Of a DNA stretch of 64,000 bases, positions 53,358-62,971 are shown in pieces. The stretch is from contig DS990262.1 of the NCBI GenBank assembly GCA_000155435.1, positions 765,908 through 829,907 of the forward strand, given 5' to 3'. The notes below the pieces were generated by a model. The model did no database searches. It saw nothing but the letters and a program-made list of their open reading frames with translations, and was not told where the DNA came from. Both the position numbers and the translations under genes were made by a program. The stretch's first letter is position 1. Each line of letters opens with the position of its first letter. The DNA comes from Clostridiales bacterium 1_7_47FAA. Its GTDB lineage: Bacteria; Bacillota; Clostridia; Lachnospirales; Lachnospiraceae.

Positions 53358-54190
53358 TGGCAGGCACCAATGAAACTTTTAAAGAGGGCGGGATTGTCAC
53401 AAAAAATGATATGCGCAGTGTATTCTGGCGCTCCTTCCCATTACAGGCATCCTTTAACTACGAACGTATGCAGAACGTGGGATTCTGCTATTCCCTCCTT
53501 CCGGTATTAAAACGCCTGTACCCGGAGAAGAAGGAGGCATCCGAGGCATTGAAACGCCACCTGTCCTTTTTCAACACAACGCCTCAGCTGGTGACCTTCA
53601 TCACAGGCGCATGCATTGCCATGGAGGAGGAAAATAAAAAGTCCGGCGACCAGTTTGACATTGAATCCATTGCTGCTTTGAAGGCAGCCCTGATGGGACC
53701 CATTGCGGGAATCGGCGACTCCTTTTTCTGGGGTACCTTCCGCATCATCGCGGCAGGCATCGGCTGCGGGCTGGCGGCCCAGGGCAGCATCCTGGGGGCA
53801 ATCCTGTTCCTCCTGATATTCAATATCCCCCACTATGTAGCCAGATGGTACGGGCTGAAGCTGGGGTATAAGAGCGGTGTCGGGTTCGTGGAAGCGGCCC
53901 AGGCATCGGGTATGATTGAAATACTTACAAATTGCGCCAAGGTCATGGGACTCTGCGTGGTCGGGGCCATGATAGCCTCCATGGTCTCCTTCTCAACGCC
54001 CCTGGTGCTTACCATGGGAGAGGCAACTGTTGAGATACAGGGTGTGTTTGACCAGCTGCTGCCTTCCGTGCTTCCTCTGGGACTGACTTTTGGGACATTT
54101 GCATTATTAAAGAAAGGATTTAAGACCACCACGATCATGTTCGGCATGATTGCCATCGGCATTGTGGGTGCGTTCTTCGGTATTTTATGA
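53357..54190 (+). CDS. PTS mannose-family EIID component
   Basis: A 277-residue membrane protein. FWRSFPLQASFNYERMQNVG and GPIAGIGDSFFWGTFRII are typical. It forms the channel with EIIC. GGAGG lies just upstream inside the EIIC gene, and its end overlaps the SIS gene by an ATGA junction. Confidence 0.92.
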   Translation: MAGTNETFKEGGIVTKNDMRSVFWRSFPLQASFNYERMQNVGFCYSLLPVLKRLYPEKKEASEALKRHLSFFNTTPQLVTFITGACIAMEEENKKSGDQFDIESIAALKAALMGPIAGIGDSFFWGTFRIIAAGIGCGLAAQGSILGAILFLLIFNIPHYVARWYGLKLGYKSGVGFVEAAQASGMIEILTNCAKVMGLCVVGAMIASMVSFSTPLVLTMGEATVEIQGVFDQLLPSVLPLGLTFGTFALLKKGFKTTTIMFGMIAIGIVGAFFGIL

Positions 54191-55335
54191 TGGAATCTAA
54201 GATGTTTGAATACATATGTGAGACACCGGCCGTGCTGACCGATATCATTAACAGAAGAGAAGAGATAACAAAGGGCTTTGTAAGCCATTTTAAGGATGTG
54301 GAGATTGAGCAGATTTATGTAATCGGCTCCGGCACCAGCTATCACGCCGGCCTGGCAGCCAAGCTGTATCTGGAGGAGCTGCTGGGAATCAAGGTATTTA
54401 ACATGTATCCGACCCAGTTTGCAAGGGAGGAAAAGGTATTTAATCAGAAAACCCTGGTAATCGGCATGTCCCAGGGCGGCCAGAGCCTGTCCACGGTGGA
54501 AGGCCTGGATTCCGCAAGGGAACGCGGACTGCACACGGCGGCCGTGTCCGAAAACCCGTCGGCACTTATCTTTGAACACGCCGACACATCAACTAAGATT
54601 GAGGTGGGGAATGAAAAATGCGGGGCAAAGACCAAGGGCTACGCAGGAACCACCGCTACCCTCATGATGATGCTCACGGAACTGGCCATTGCAAAGGGCA
54701 TGGCCACGGAGGAAAAGGCGGCTGGATACAGGGAGCGCATGTTCCGGGTCATTGGCAACCTGGGGAAGGTCACGGACGCCGCCGTGGAGTGGTATAAGAG
54801 GATTAAAGACGAGTTCCTTCCGGCAAAGCGGGTGATTGTTGTGGGATATGACGGCATGTACTGTGATGTGCTGGAAGGCGCCCTTAAAATCCTGGAGACA
54901 GTCCGCCAGGGCGTGAGCGGGTATGATATCGAAGAATTTTTCCACGGCATCTATAACTCCATCACGGACAGCGCCCATATCTTCTACCTGGCTTCCAGGG
55001 GGGACTATAAGCCAAGGACCATGAAGCTGGTTGGGATACTCAGCGAGTGGACGCCGCATAATTACCTGATTGCATCGCCGGATGGAGTGGATGTGCAGTC
55101 TGACAAAAACCTGATTGTGGAATTCGTGGAAGACCCCATGTTCTCCTGCTGGGAATACATCATTCCCCTTCAGGTGGTAGCCTGCATGGCTCCCCAGGAT
55201 TTGGGGATTAACCCGGACATACCTAAGGATCCTGAATTCCACAAGCGGATTGGCAGCAAGAAGCTGGACGGGGTGCGCGACCACTATGTGGCCCAGGAGG
55301 ATGCATCCTTGAACACAGCGGTCCTGGAGAAATGA
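54187..55335 (+). CDS. GlmS/GfrE-like SIS-domain protein
   Basis: A 382-residue double-SIS protein resembling the isomerase half of glucosamine-6-phosphate synthase, without the glutaminase domain. IYVIGSGTSYHAGLAAKLY and VIGMSQGGQSLST bind the phosphosugar, and YDIEEFFHGIYNS corresponds to the active-site region. In Salmonella, GfrE is the deglycase for glucoselysine 6-phosphate in the related PTS operon. It belongs to a different SIS subgroup from the three FrlB-like proteins, suggesting a different sugar-amine linkage. Confidence 0.82.
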   Translation: MMESKMFEYICETPAVLTDIINRREEITKGFVSHFKDVEIEQIYVIGSGTSYHAGLAAKLYLEELLGIKVFNMYPTQFAREEKVFNQKTLVIGMSQGGQSLSTVEGLDSARERGLHTAAVSENPSALIFEHADTSTKIEVGNEKCGAKTKGYAGTTATLMMMLTELAIAKGMATEEKAAGYRERMFRVIGNLGKVTDAAVEWYKRIKDEFLPAKRVIVVGYDGMYCDVLEGALKILETVRQGVSGYDIEEFFHGIYNSITDSAHIFYLASRGDYKPRTMKLVGILSEWTPHNYLIASPDGVDVQSDKNLIVEFVEDPMFSCWEYIIPLQVVACMAPQDLGINPDIPKDPEFHKRIGSKKLDGVRDHYVAQEDASLNTAVLEK

Positions 55336-55979
55336 TGATCCGTGCGGCGATATTTGACATGGACGGCCTGATGTTTGATACGGAGCGTCTTTATGGGGAT
55401 GCCTGGTTGTATGCCGGAAGGGTAACCGGTTTCCCCATTACGAAGGAGCTGTTAAACCGTACCAGGGGAGCGGACCGCGGATCCTGTATCAGTGCGTTCA
55501 GGGAAGCGTTAGGGGATACATTTGATTTTTACGCTGTGCGCAGGTACAGGCAGGAGTATGTGGACGGGTATCTGGAAAAGAATGGGATGCCTCTGAAGCC
55601 AGGATTAATGGAACTTTTAGGTTATCTGAAACACTCTGGCTACGGTATCGGACTGGCCACCTCCACGGATGAACCCACTGCCAGGGAGTACCTCGGGATG
55701 GCGGGGGTCAGTGGATATTTTGACTGTATGATATTCGGGGATATGGTAAAGAGAGGTAAACCGGCCCCTGATATCTACCTTAAGGCGGCAGAGACACTGG
55801 GCAGAAGGCCGGATGAATGTATCGTCCTGGAGGATTCAATCCTGGGGGTCAGGGCGGGCGCCGCGGCCGGATGTCATGTAATCATGATACCGGATGAGGT
55901 GGAACCCGGGGAGCGGGAGAAGAAACTGATAACCCGCAGGATGGACAGCCTGATGGATGTGATTGCGTATCTGGGATAG
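55332..55979 (+). CDS. HAD-IA phosphatase/phosphomutase-like protein
   Basis: A 215-residue HAD enzyme: motif I AIFDMDGLMFDTE, motif II LATSTDEPT, the Lys in KRGKPAPDIYL, and motif III/IV VLEDSILGVRAGAAAG. It resembles beta-phosphoglucomutase-like and sugar phosphatases. Overlap with the SIS stop (ATGA) shows coupling. It may remove or rearrange phosphate on a product of the SIS enzyme. Confidence 0.87.
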   Translation: MMIRAAIFDMDGLMFDTERLYGDAWLYAGRVTGFPITKELLNRTRGADRGSCISAFREALGDTFDFYAVRRYRQEYVDGYLEKNGMPLKPGLMELLGYLKHSGYGIGLATSTDEPTAREYLGMAGVSGYFDCMIFGDMVKRGKPAPDIYLKAAETLGRRPDECIVLEDSILGVRAGAAAGCHVIMIPDEVEPGEREKKLITRRMDSLMDVIAYLG

Positions 55980-56006
55980 GGGATATTTGAATACAATAAA
56001 AGGAAA

Positions 56007-56046
56007 CGGCCGGGGCGCTCCAGGAACTGTTGGGGCGCCCCGGCCG
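56007..56046. terminator. GC-rich hairpin after module E
   Basis: CGGCCGGGGCGC (56007-56018) pairs perfectly with GCGCCCCGGCCG (56035-56046). There is no T tract on either side, so the role as terminator is uncertain. Confidence 0.45.
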
Positions 56047-56161
56047 CGGTCATGGGAAGGCCAGGGCCTCTGCCTGGTGTATTACTGGAATTTTATGCAC
56101 AAGATTCAGCTTTTCATTTAAAATCACATATGCTAAAATAGGTACAGATAAATCACAGCTA

Positions 56162-56190
56162 TTGACTTTTCCCAGCTGTGATGATATAAA
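56162..56190 (+). promoter_or_regulatory. Promoter of the second Dpp operon
   Basis: TTGACT (56162-56167), 17 bp, TATAAA (56185-56190). Confidence 0.65.
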
Positions 56191-56256
56191 TAAAACCATA
56201 CTAAATTACTATGAATAGTGTGCTTTGAATGAGGAATATTCTCAGGAGGAAACAGG

Positions 56257-57921
56257 ATGAAGAATAAAAATACAATGGCTAAGAGGTGCGTTTCACTTGC
56301 CCTGGCCACAGTCATGGCCCTGTCGCTGGCAGGATGTAAGGCAGGGGGGAATGACGCGCCCCAGCCAGGAAGCGGGACAACAGGCCAGACCCAGGCCGGG
56401 GGCAGCGCTGCCGGGGAAAAGATTGTGAACATCGGTGTGACCAATACCCTGAACACCCTGAATCCCCTTCTGATGGACGGGATGGAGATGAACAAATACG
56501 CCACCGGCCTGATGTTCCTTCCTCTCATGGAACTGGACGGGGATATGAATTTTGAAGGGATGCTGGCGGATTCGGTTACGGCAGAGGATGACCGGAATTT
56601 CCTTGTGCATATAGATGACAAGGCGGTCTGGTCCGACGGACAGCCTGTAACCGCGGATGATGTGGTATATACGGCCCTGCGCATATGCAGCCCCACCATC
56701 GGCAATATGGCCATGATGTATTATGTATTCGAAGGCGTTGGGGATGACGGATTCGTGGCGGAAGGCGCAGACCATGTGGAAGGCATCACCAAGGTGGATG
56801 ACAAGACCGTCCGCTTTACCACCAAGGCGCCCATGTCCCTGATTACATTTAACAGCTCCTATGCACGGTATCTCATGACGCTTCCAAAGCATGTGATTGA
56901 GAACATGAGCGAACAGGAGCTTATGTCCGACCCGTGGTTCAACCGCCCGGATGTGGTGAGCGGGCCATATAAAGTGACGGAATTTGACAGGGACCACTAT
57001 GTATCCTATGAGGCTAATAAGGACTACTGGAAAGGCGCCCCCAAGATTGACCGGCTGAACATCAAGATCGTGGAGGGCAGCCAGCTGTATGCGGGCCTTA
57101 AGTCAGGTGAGATTGACGTGACCCAGAACACCCTGAGCGCCATCCCGCTGGAGGATTATGAGAGCATCCAGGCGCTGGAGAATGTGACCACCTCCTTCGG
57201 TGAACCCATAACCAACCAGTCCGTATTCATCAACACCACCAGCATAACGGATGCCAGAGTGCGCCAGGCCATGGTCTATGCCATTGACCGCGGCCAGATC
57301 CTGGAGCAGCTGTTAAAGGGCTACGGGGAGGTTTCGGAAGGTTTCCTGTCCTCGGCAAGCCCCTACTTTGACGATACCATCACCCCGCTTCCATATGACC
57401 CTGAGAAGGCGAAGTCCCTTCTGGAGGAAAGCGGATGGGACAGGAACCGGACCATTAAGTTCAGCATTAACTCGGATGACAGCACCTTTGTCAATGCTGC
57501 TTCCGTCATTGCCGCACAGTGGGCTTCGGTGGGCATCAAGGCGGAGATCCAGACCATGGACATCAATACCCTGATGGCCAATGCAGCAAAAGGTGATTTT
57601 GACGTGATGGCAATCCAGTACACCTATCCGCCGGTGGATCCTTACGCCGACGTGGCCTGGCTCCTTGGAGGCGAGGGCAGCTGGACCGGGTATGGCAATG
57701 ATAAGATTAACGAGGCCCTGTCCAAGGTATCCCTTACCGATGATGTGGGCCAGTTAAAGGAACTGTACTCTATTGTTGACAGGCAGGTACAGGAGGACGT
57801 GCCCATGTTCTCCGCCTATATCATCAAGACCATGGCTGGCGTGAACAAGCGTCTTGTGGGTGCCAGGCCAAGTGTCTATGGTTTCCTGAACCATGTGGAA
57901 CAGTGGGATATTGCCCAGTAA
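56257..57921 (+). CDS. Peptide ABC transporter substrate-binding lipoprotein (family 5)
   Basis: A 554-residue family 5 binding protein with lipobox LSLAGC and a short Gly/Thr-rich linker. The mature region starts IVNIGVTNTLNTLNPL, has DGQPVTADDVVYTAL, and ends with a WDIAQ tail. It is the same length as the protein at 29997 but clearly diverged. AGGAGG precedes the ATG. It heads the second transporter operon. Confidence 0.92.
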   Translation: MKNKNTMAKRCVSLALATVMALSLAGCKAGGNDAPQPGSGTTGQTQAGGSAAGEKIVNIGVTNTLNTLNPLLMDGMEMNKYATGLMFLPLMELDGDMNFEGMLADSVTAEDDRNFLVHIDDKAVWSDGQPVTADDVVYTALRICSPTIGNMAMMYYVFEGVGDDGFVAEGADHVEGITKVDDKTVRFTTKAPMSLITFNSSYARYLMTLPKHVIENMSEQELMSDPWFNRPDVVSGPYKVTEFDRDHYVSYEANKDYWKGAPKIDRLNIKIVEGSQLYAGLKSGEIDVTQNTLSAIPLEDYESIQALENVTTSFGEPITNQSVFINTTSITDARVRQAMVYAIDRGQILEQLLKGYGEVSEGFLSSASPYFDDTITPLPYDPEKAKSLLEESGWDRNRTIKFSINSDDSTFVNAASVIAAQWASVGIKAEIQTMDINTLMANAAKGDFDVMAIQYTYPPVDPYADVAWLLGGEGSWTGYGNDKINEALSKVSLTDDVGQLKELYSIVDRQVQEDVPMFSAYIIKTMAGVNKRLVGARPSVYGFLNHVEQWDIAQ

Positions 57922-58049
57922 GCCAATTGAATCGCTAATATACAGAATCCCGGGGGGCGTTTGCTCTCTGGGTGTTCTTGATTCAGACCTGTTTCGGCCT
58001 GGCTGCCGCAGCAGGTCTGATAAATCAGTTCATAGAAATGAGGAATAAT

Positions 58050-59036
58050 ATGTCACATATCCTGGAAGTCTCGGATCTGGAGGTGTCCTTTTCCGGTGAC
58101 GGAGGAAAGAATATAAGTGTGGACCACATAAGCTTTTATGTGGACCCCGGCGAGGTGGTCTGTATCGTGGGGGAATCCGGCTGCGGGAAAAGTGTCACGT
58201 CCCTGTCCGTCATGGGCCTTTTGGGCAGGGGAGGTTCCGTGACCTCCGGCAGCGTGCTGTTTGAGGGTAAGGACCTGCTGGCCATGACGGAAAAGGAACT
58301 GGACCAGATCAGGGGGGACAGGCTTACCATGATTTTCCAGGACCCCCTTACATCCTTAAACCCGGTGTTCACCATTGGGAACCAGATGACGGAAAGCATC
58401 CGGGTCCACATGGGCCTGGGAAAAGAGGAGGCAGCGGCCCGTGCCCTGATGCTTCTTAAGAAGGTGGGGCTGCCCGACGCTGCCGCCGTGATGCGGCGGT
58501 ATCCCCATCTGCTATCCGGCGGCATGCGCCAGCGGGTGATGATTGCCATGGCCCTGTCCTGCAGTCCCTCCCTGCTGATTGCAGATGAGCCGACCACTGC
58601 GCTGGACGTGACAATCCAGGCCCAGATCATGGAGCTTATCCTGGAACTGAAGGAAGAACTGGGGATGTCGGTGCTTCTGATAACCCACGACATGGGCCTT
58701 GTGGCCCAGATGGCCGACCGGGTGCTGGTCATGTACGCGGGCCAGATGATAGAGCAGGCCCCTGTGCTGGAGCTGTTTGACCACCCGGCCCATCCCTACA
58801 CCAAGGCCCTCCTGCGTTCCGTGCCAGGGATAATGGACCGGAGGGACCGGGTGCTGGAGTCCATAGAAGGCATGGTGCCGGAACAGTACGACATGATTAC
58901 GGGCTGCCGTTTTGCGGACCGCTGTCCTTACAGAAGGGATATCTGCAGCCGGCCCCAGACAGATACGATGATAATGGACAGCCATCTGGTAAGATGCTGC
59001 CGCGCAGGGGAGGTGGGGAACGATGCTTCAAAATGA
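58050..59036 (+). CDS. Oligopeptide ABC transporter ATPase (DppD-like)
   Basis: About 328 residues: Walker A GESGCGKS, signature LSGGMRQRV, Walker [13 protein letters not shown], switch LITHDMGLV and a Cys-containing tail (CRFADRCPYRRDIC). ATG at 58050 follows TGAGGA; the in-frame ATG at 58038 is possible. It overlaps the next ATPase gene by 14 bp. Confidence 0.92.
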   Translation: MSHILEVSDLEVSFSGDGGKNISVDHISFYVDPGEVVCIVGESGCGKSVTSLSVMGLLGRGGSVTSGSVLFEGKDLLAMTEKELDQIRGDRLTMIFQDPLTSLNPVFTIGNQMTESIRVHMGLGKEEAAARALMLLKKVGLPDAAAVMRRYPHLLSGGMRQRVMIAMALSCSPSLLIADEPTTALDVTIQAQIMELILELKEELGMSVLLITHDMGLVAQMADRVLVMYAGQMIEQAPVLELFDHPAHPYTKALLRSVPGIMDRRDRVLESIEGMVPEQYDMITGCRFADRCPYRRDICSRPQTDTMIMDSHLVRCCRAGEVGNDASK

Positions 59037-60039
59037 CGGTATGGACACGGCTCCCCTTCTTCAGGTTGAAGGACTTAAGAAATATTATGCGGCCAAAAGC
59101 GGGATTTTCTCCCGGAGCACAGGCGAGATACGTGCCGTGGACGGGGTATCATTCTCAATCCATAAAGGTGAGACCCTGGGGCTGGTAGGTGAGTCAGGCT
59201 GCGGCAAATCCACCCTGGGCCGTCAGATCGTGGGGCTGGAGCGCCCCACGGGCGGACGCATCCTGTATAAGGGCAGGGACCTGTCCCGTATGAGGAAGCC
59301 GGAGCTGAAGGCCATCCGTACCCAGTTACAGATGGTGTTCCAGGACTCCTACTCCTCCCTGAACCCGAGAAAGCATATCTTCGAAATCCTGGCAGAACCC
59401 ATGCTTTATCATGGGCTGGCTGACAGGAGCAACATACATCAGAAGGTGGAGCATCTTCTGGATCTGGTGGGCCTTGCCAGGAATGCCCTTGGCCGTTACC
59501 CCCATGAGTTTTCGGGCGGACAGCGCCAGCGCATCGGCATTGCCAAGGCGCTTTCCCTGAATCCCAGCCTGCTTGTCTGTGACGAGCCGGTCAGCGCCCT
59601 GGATGTGTCCATCCAGGCCCAGATACTGAACCTGCTCAAGAACCTGCAGAAGGAGCTTGACCTGACCTGTATATTCATCGGCCACGGACTGGGCGCTGTC
59701 AATTATGTCAGCGACCGGATTGCGGTGATGTATCTGGGACAGATTGTCGAACTGGCCGACAGCAGGGAACTGTTTGACCATCCCCTTCATCCCTATTCCA
59801 AGGCATTGTTCGACGCAGTGCCCCTGGCCGATCCAAGGACCAGGAAGCGGCTGGGCCGGGGAGTGATTGAGGGGGAGGCGGAAATCCTGTCCGGGCCTGG
59901 GGAGGGATGCCCTTTTTATCCCAGATGCCCCAGACGCAGCCGGGAGTGTGCCGCGGCAGGGATGGACCTGAGGCCTGCCTCAGGCAGCGGCAGCCATCTT
60001 GTATCATGTATCCATGCCGGGCAGGAAGGAGTTGACTGA
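59023..60039 (+). CDS. Oligopeptide ABC transporter ATPase (DppF-like)
   Basis: A 338-residue ATPase: [33 protein letters not shown] and the Cys-rich extension ([14 protein letters not shown]). The switch position reads FIGHGLGAV where most relatives have a SHDL pattern; the His is kept. It pairs with the product of 58050. Confidence 0.92.
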   Translation: MLQNDGMDTAPLLQVEGLKKYYAAKSGIFSRSTGEIRAVDGVSFSIHKGETLGLVGESGCGKSTLGRQIVGLERPTGGRILYKGRDLSRMRKPELKAIRTQLQMVFQDSYSSLNPRKHIFEILAEPMLYHGLADRSNIHQKVEHLLDLVGLARNALGRYPHEFSGGQRQRIGIAKALSLNPSLLVCDEPVSALDVSIQAQILNLLKNLQKELDLTCIFIGHGLGAVNYVSDRIAVMYLGQIVELADSRELFDHPLHPYSKALFDAVPLADPRTRKRLGRGVIEGEAEILSGPGEGCPFYPRCPRRSRECAAAGMDLRPASGSGSHLVSCIHAGQEGVD

Positions 60040-60040
60040 T

Positions 60041-60988
60041 ATGACAAAGTATATTATAAAGCGGCTTTTGATTGCCCTCCCAACCCTGATCGGGATTACC
60101 ATCATTGACTATGCCATCATGTGTTTTGCGGGAAGTCCCCTGGAAATGATGCAGGGGGCGCGTATCTCCCAGGCAGCGGTGGCTGCCAAGGAGGCCGCGC
60201 TGGGGCTGGATAAGCCCTTCTATATCCAGTACTTCATGTGGCTGGGCCAGCTGCTCCAGGGCAACATGGGCTTTTCCATTAAATCCTATGAGGCGGTGGG
60301 CAGCATGATCGGAAGCCATCTTGGCCCCACCCTCCTGCTGATGGGGGTGTCCCTGATCGTGAGCCTGATCATGTCGGTGCCCGCGGGTATCTACAGTGCA
60401 ATCCACCAGTATTCCAAGGGGGATTATGCCGTGGTCACGGCCTCCTTTTTCGGCAGCAGCATACCCGGATTTTTCCTGTCCCTCCTGCTGGTCTACATTT
60501 TCAATGTGACCCTGGGAATCCTGCCCTCAGGCGGTATGGTCACCCTGGGGACCGCAGGCGGGGCCGGGGACGTGGCGGCCCACATGGTAATGCCCGTGCT
60601 GGTGCTGTCCGTATCCATGGCAGGCACCAACATCCGCTATATCCGCAGCGCGGTTCTGGAAATCCTCCAGCAGGATTACCTGCGCACGGCCAGGGCCAAG
60701 GGTATCGGAAGACGGCTGGTCATCTACAAACATGCGCTGCGCAACGCCCTGGTCCCCATTGTCACGGTCATAGGGATGCAGATTCCCGTGCTGTTCGGCG
60801 GGGCCGTGATTGTGGAACAGCTTTTCTCATGGCCCGGTCTTGGACTGATGACCATGAGCGCAATCCTTAACAGGGATTACCCGGTCATCATGGGAGTCTG
60901 CCTTCTGTCCGCAGTGGTGGTGCTCCTTGCCAACCTGGTGACGGATATCGTGTATGCAGTGGTGAACCCGGCCATCCAGTATGAATGA
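60041..60988 (+). CDS. Oligopeptide ABC transporter permease (DppB-like)
   Basis: A 315-residue membrane protein starting MTKYIIKRLLIALPTLIGIT and carrying the loop YLRTARAKGIGRR for ATPase contact. ATG at 60041 with GGAAGGAG upstream is chosen over the longer reading. It lies right after the DppF stop codon. Confidence 0.92.
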   Translation: MTKYIIKRLLIALPTLIGITIIDYAIMCFAGSPLEMMQGARISQAAVAAKEAALGLDKPFYIQYFMWLGQLLQGNMGFSIKSYEAVGSMIGSHLGPTLLLMGVSLIVSLIMSVPAGIYSAIHQYSKGDYAVVTASFFGSSIPGFFLSLLLVYIFNVTLGILPSGGMVTLGTAGGAGDVAAHMVMPVLVLSVSMAGTNIRYIRSAVLEILQQDYLRTARAKGIGRRLVIYKHALRNALVPIVTVIGMQIPVLFGGAVIVEQLFSWPGLGLMTMSAILNRDYPVIMGVCLLSAVVVLLANLVTDIVYAVVNPAIQYE

Positions 60989-61061
60989 CAGGCGCAGAGG
61001 ACGTGTTGGGAATTGCTTTCCGTTGGATGTACCGTTATGACAGGAGTAGGATAGAGATAAA

Positions 61062-62033
61062 ATGGACAAAGACAGAGTTACGACATATGAAGATATAGGA
61101 AGAGAAAATTACTGGCAGACCGTGTGGCGCAGGTTCCGCCACCACCGCCTGGCCTGTGTGAGCCTGGCAGTGCTGGCTGTGATCTGTACGGCGGCCATAC
61201 TGGCCCCCGTCATAGCGCCCTATGACCCGGAAGAGATAGCAGGTCCCTTTGGGGCGGCGCCCAGCCTTAAGTTTATCCTGGGCACGGACCAGATTGGGCG
61301 GGATATGTTAAGCCGACTGCTCTACGCTACCCGTATCTCCCTTCTGGTGGGCGTCCTGGCAACCGCCATCTCCACTGCCATCGGTGTGATCCTGGGGCTG
61401 TTAGGCGGTTACTTTGGCGGGTGGCTGGACATAGCCATCATGCGGTTTACGGATATGGTGATGTCATTTCCCTATATCCTTCTGGTGCTGGTGGCGGCGG
61501 CCATCTTTGAACCGGGTCTGTGGAGCATCATACTGATACTTGGGTTTGTGGACTGGCCGGGCATAGCCCGTCTGGTCAGGGGCAATGTATTAAGCCTGCG
61601 GGAAACCAATTTCGTGAAGAGCAGTATTGTGGCAGGCATGCCGGTGCGGCATATCCTTTTTTCCGATATCCTGCCCAACACAGTGGCCCCCATCCTGGTA
61701 TACGCCACCTCGGTCATGGCGCTGTCCATGCTGGACGAGGCGTCCTTAAGCTTCCTCGGCATGGGGGTACAGCCCCCGGCAGCCAGCCTGGGCAACATGT
61801 TGAACAGCGCCCAGTCAATGACCGTGCTGACAAAACAGCCGTGGCTGTGGCTGCCTCCGGGTCTTTTGATTGTCATCCTGGTGGTTGCCATTAACTTTGT
61901 GGGGGACGCGCTCAGGGATGCCCTTGACCCGTCCGCTGTCATGACCATCCGAAAGGCCGGGACCGCTGTTCCCGGGACTGCGAAGGAAGATGGGGAAGGC
62001 AGCCGTGCAGAAAAAGAAGAAGGTGCAATATGA
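61062..62033 (+). CDS. Oligopeptide ABC transporter permease (DppC-like)
   Basis: A 323-residue permease with an N-terminal cytoplasmic stretch (YWQTVWRRFRHHRLACVSLAV), LGTDQIGRDMLSRLLYA, and a charged C-terminal tail extending past NFVGDALRDALD. The tail is longer than in the first operon's DppC. AGGAGTAGG lies upstream. It ends on an ATGA overlap with the acetamidase gene. Confidence 0.92.
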   Translation: MDKDRVTTYEDIGRENYWQTVWRRFRHHRLACVSLAVLAVICTAAILAPVIAPYDPEEIAGPFGAAPSLKFILGTDQIGRDMLSRLLYATRISLLVGVLATAISTAIGVILGLLGGYFGGWLDIAIMRFTDMVMSFPYILLVLVAAAIFEPGLWSIILILGFVDWPGIARLVRGNVLSLRETNFVKSSIVAGMPVRHILFSDILPNTVAPILVYATSVMALSMLDEASLSFLGMGVQPPAASLGNMLNSAQSMTVLTKQPWLWLPPGLLIVILVVAINFVGDALRDALDPSAVMTIRKAGTAVPGTAKEDGEGSRAEKEEGAI

Positions 62034-62971
62034 ACCATTATATAGAAAAAACACATGCAATCCATACATTCTCCCCGGACCACCGGCCTGTGTGCCGGGT
62101 TAAGGCCGGGGACACCGTTGTATTTGAGACATATGACTGCCATATGGGCCAGCTCCTCCCGGAAGGTTCGGATTTTGCCCATGTGGACCATGGACTGGCC
62201 AATCCGGCCACAGGACCCATATATATAGAAGATGCATGTCCCGGCGACATGCTCCTGGTGGAGATACAGGACATGGAGCTGGACCAGGTGGGGATCCTGG
62301 ACAAAGGACCCACAGGAGGCGCGCTTAAGGAACATTTCCCAGAGTATGTGATCCGGCGCCTGCCTGTAAAGGATGGGAAGATATCCTATGGGGAACTGGA
62401 AATCCCGGTCCGTCCCATGATAGGGGTCATCGGAACCGCGCCGGGCCATGGGGAGGAAAGCACCCTGACCGCCAAGGACCACGGCGGCAACATGGACTGT
62501 ACCAGCATTGCCCCTGGCGCGGTCCTCTACCTGCCTGTGAATGTGCCGGGCGCGCTTCTGGCCATGGGGGACCTGCATGCCATCATGGGGGATGGGGAAT
62601 GCGGCAACTGCGGTGTGGAGATTGGAGGAAGGGTCACGGTGCGGGTGGATGTGTTGAAATCGCTGGACCTTACATGGCCGCTGGTGGAACTGGCGGACCG
62701 GTGGATCGTGATTTCCTCCAGGGAGACCGTGGATGAGGCCTGCGGCCGGGCCGTGGAGCAGATGTTTGCGTTCCTCACGGAACGGGCGGGATTGTCCGGG
62801 CTGGACGCAGGGATGTATATTGATATGTTCGGCAATCTTGTGGTCTGCCAGATTGTCAATCCATATAAGACCGTGCGCCTGGAGATGCCAAAGTGGCCGT
62901 TGGAGCGGAAGGGATTTTATGGGTTCGGATTATATGGGGCCGGCAGGAATGCGCAGGAGGACGGCTTATGA
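62030..62971 (+). CDS. Acetamidase/formamidase-family protein
   Basis: A 313-residue member of the FmdA/AmdA family, which hydrolyses formamide, acetamide or similar small amides to ammonia and the acid. Signatures include GPIYIEDACPGDMLLVEI, GTAPGHGEESTLTAKDHGGNMD, and LGDLHAIMGDGEC-type GDLHAIMGDGECGNCGVEIG. Its length is normal. Being coupled to an Opp/Dpp transporter, it may act on an amide group of the imported compound. Confidence 0.88.
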   Translation: MNHYIEKTHAIHTFSPDHRPVCRVKAGDTVVFETYDCHMGQLLPEGSDFAHVDHGLANPATGPIYIEDACPGDMLLVEIQDMELDQVGILDKGPTGGALKEHFPEYVIRRLPVKDGKISYGELEIPVRPMIGVIGTAPGHGEESTLTAKDHGGNMDCTSIAPGAVLYLPVNVPGALLAMGDLHAIMGDGECGNCGVEIGGRVTVRVDVLKSLDLTWPLVELADRWIVISSRETVDEACGRAVEQMFAFLTERAGLSGLDAGMYIDMFGNLVVCQIVNPYKTVRLEMPKWPLERKGFYGFGLYGAGRNAQEDGL

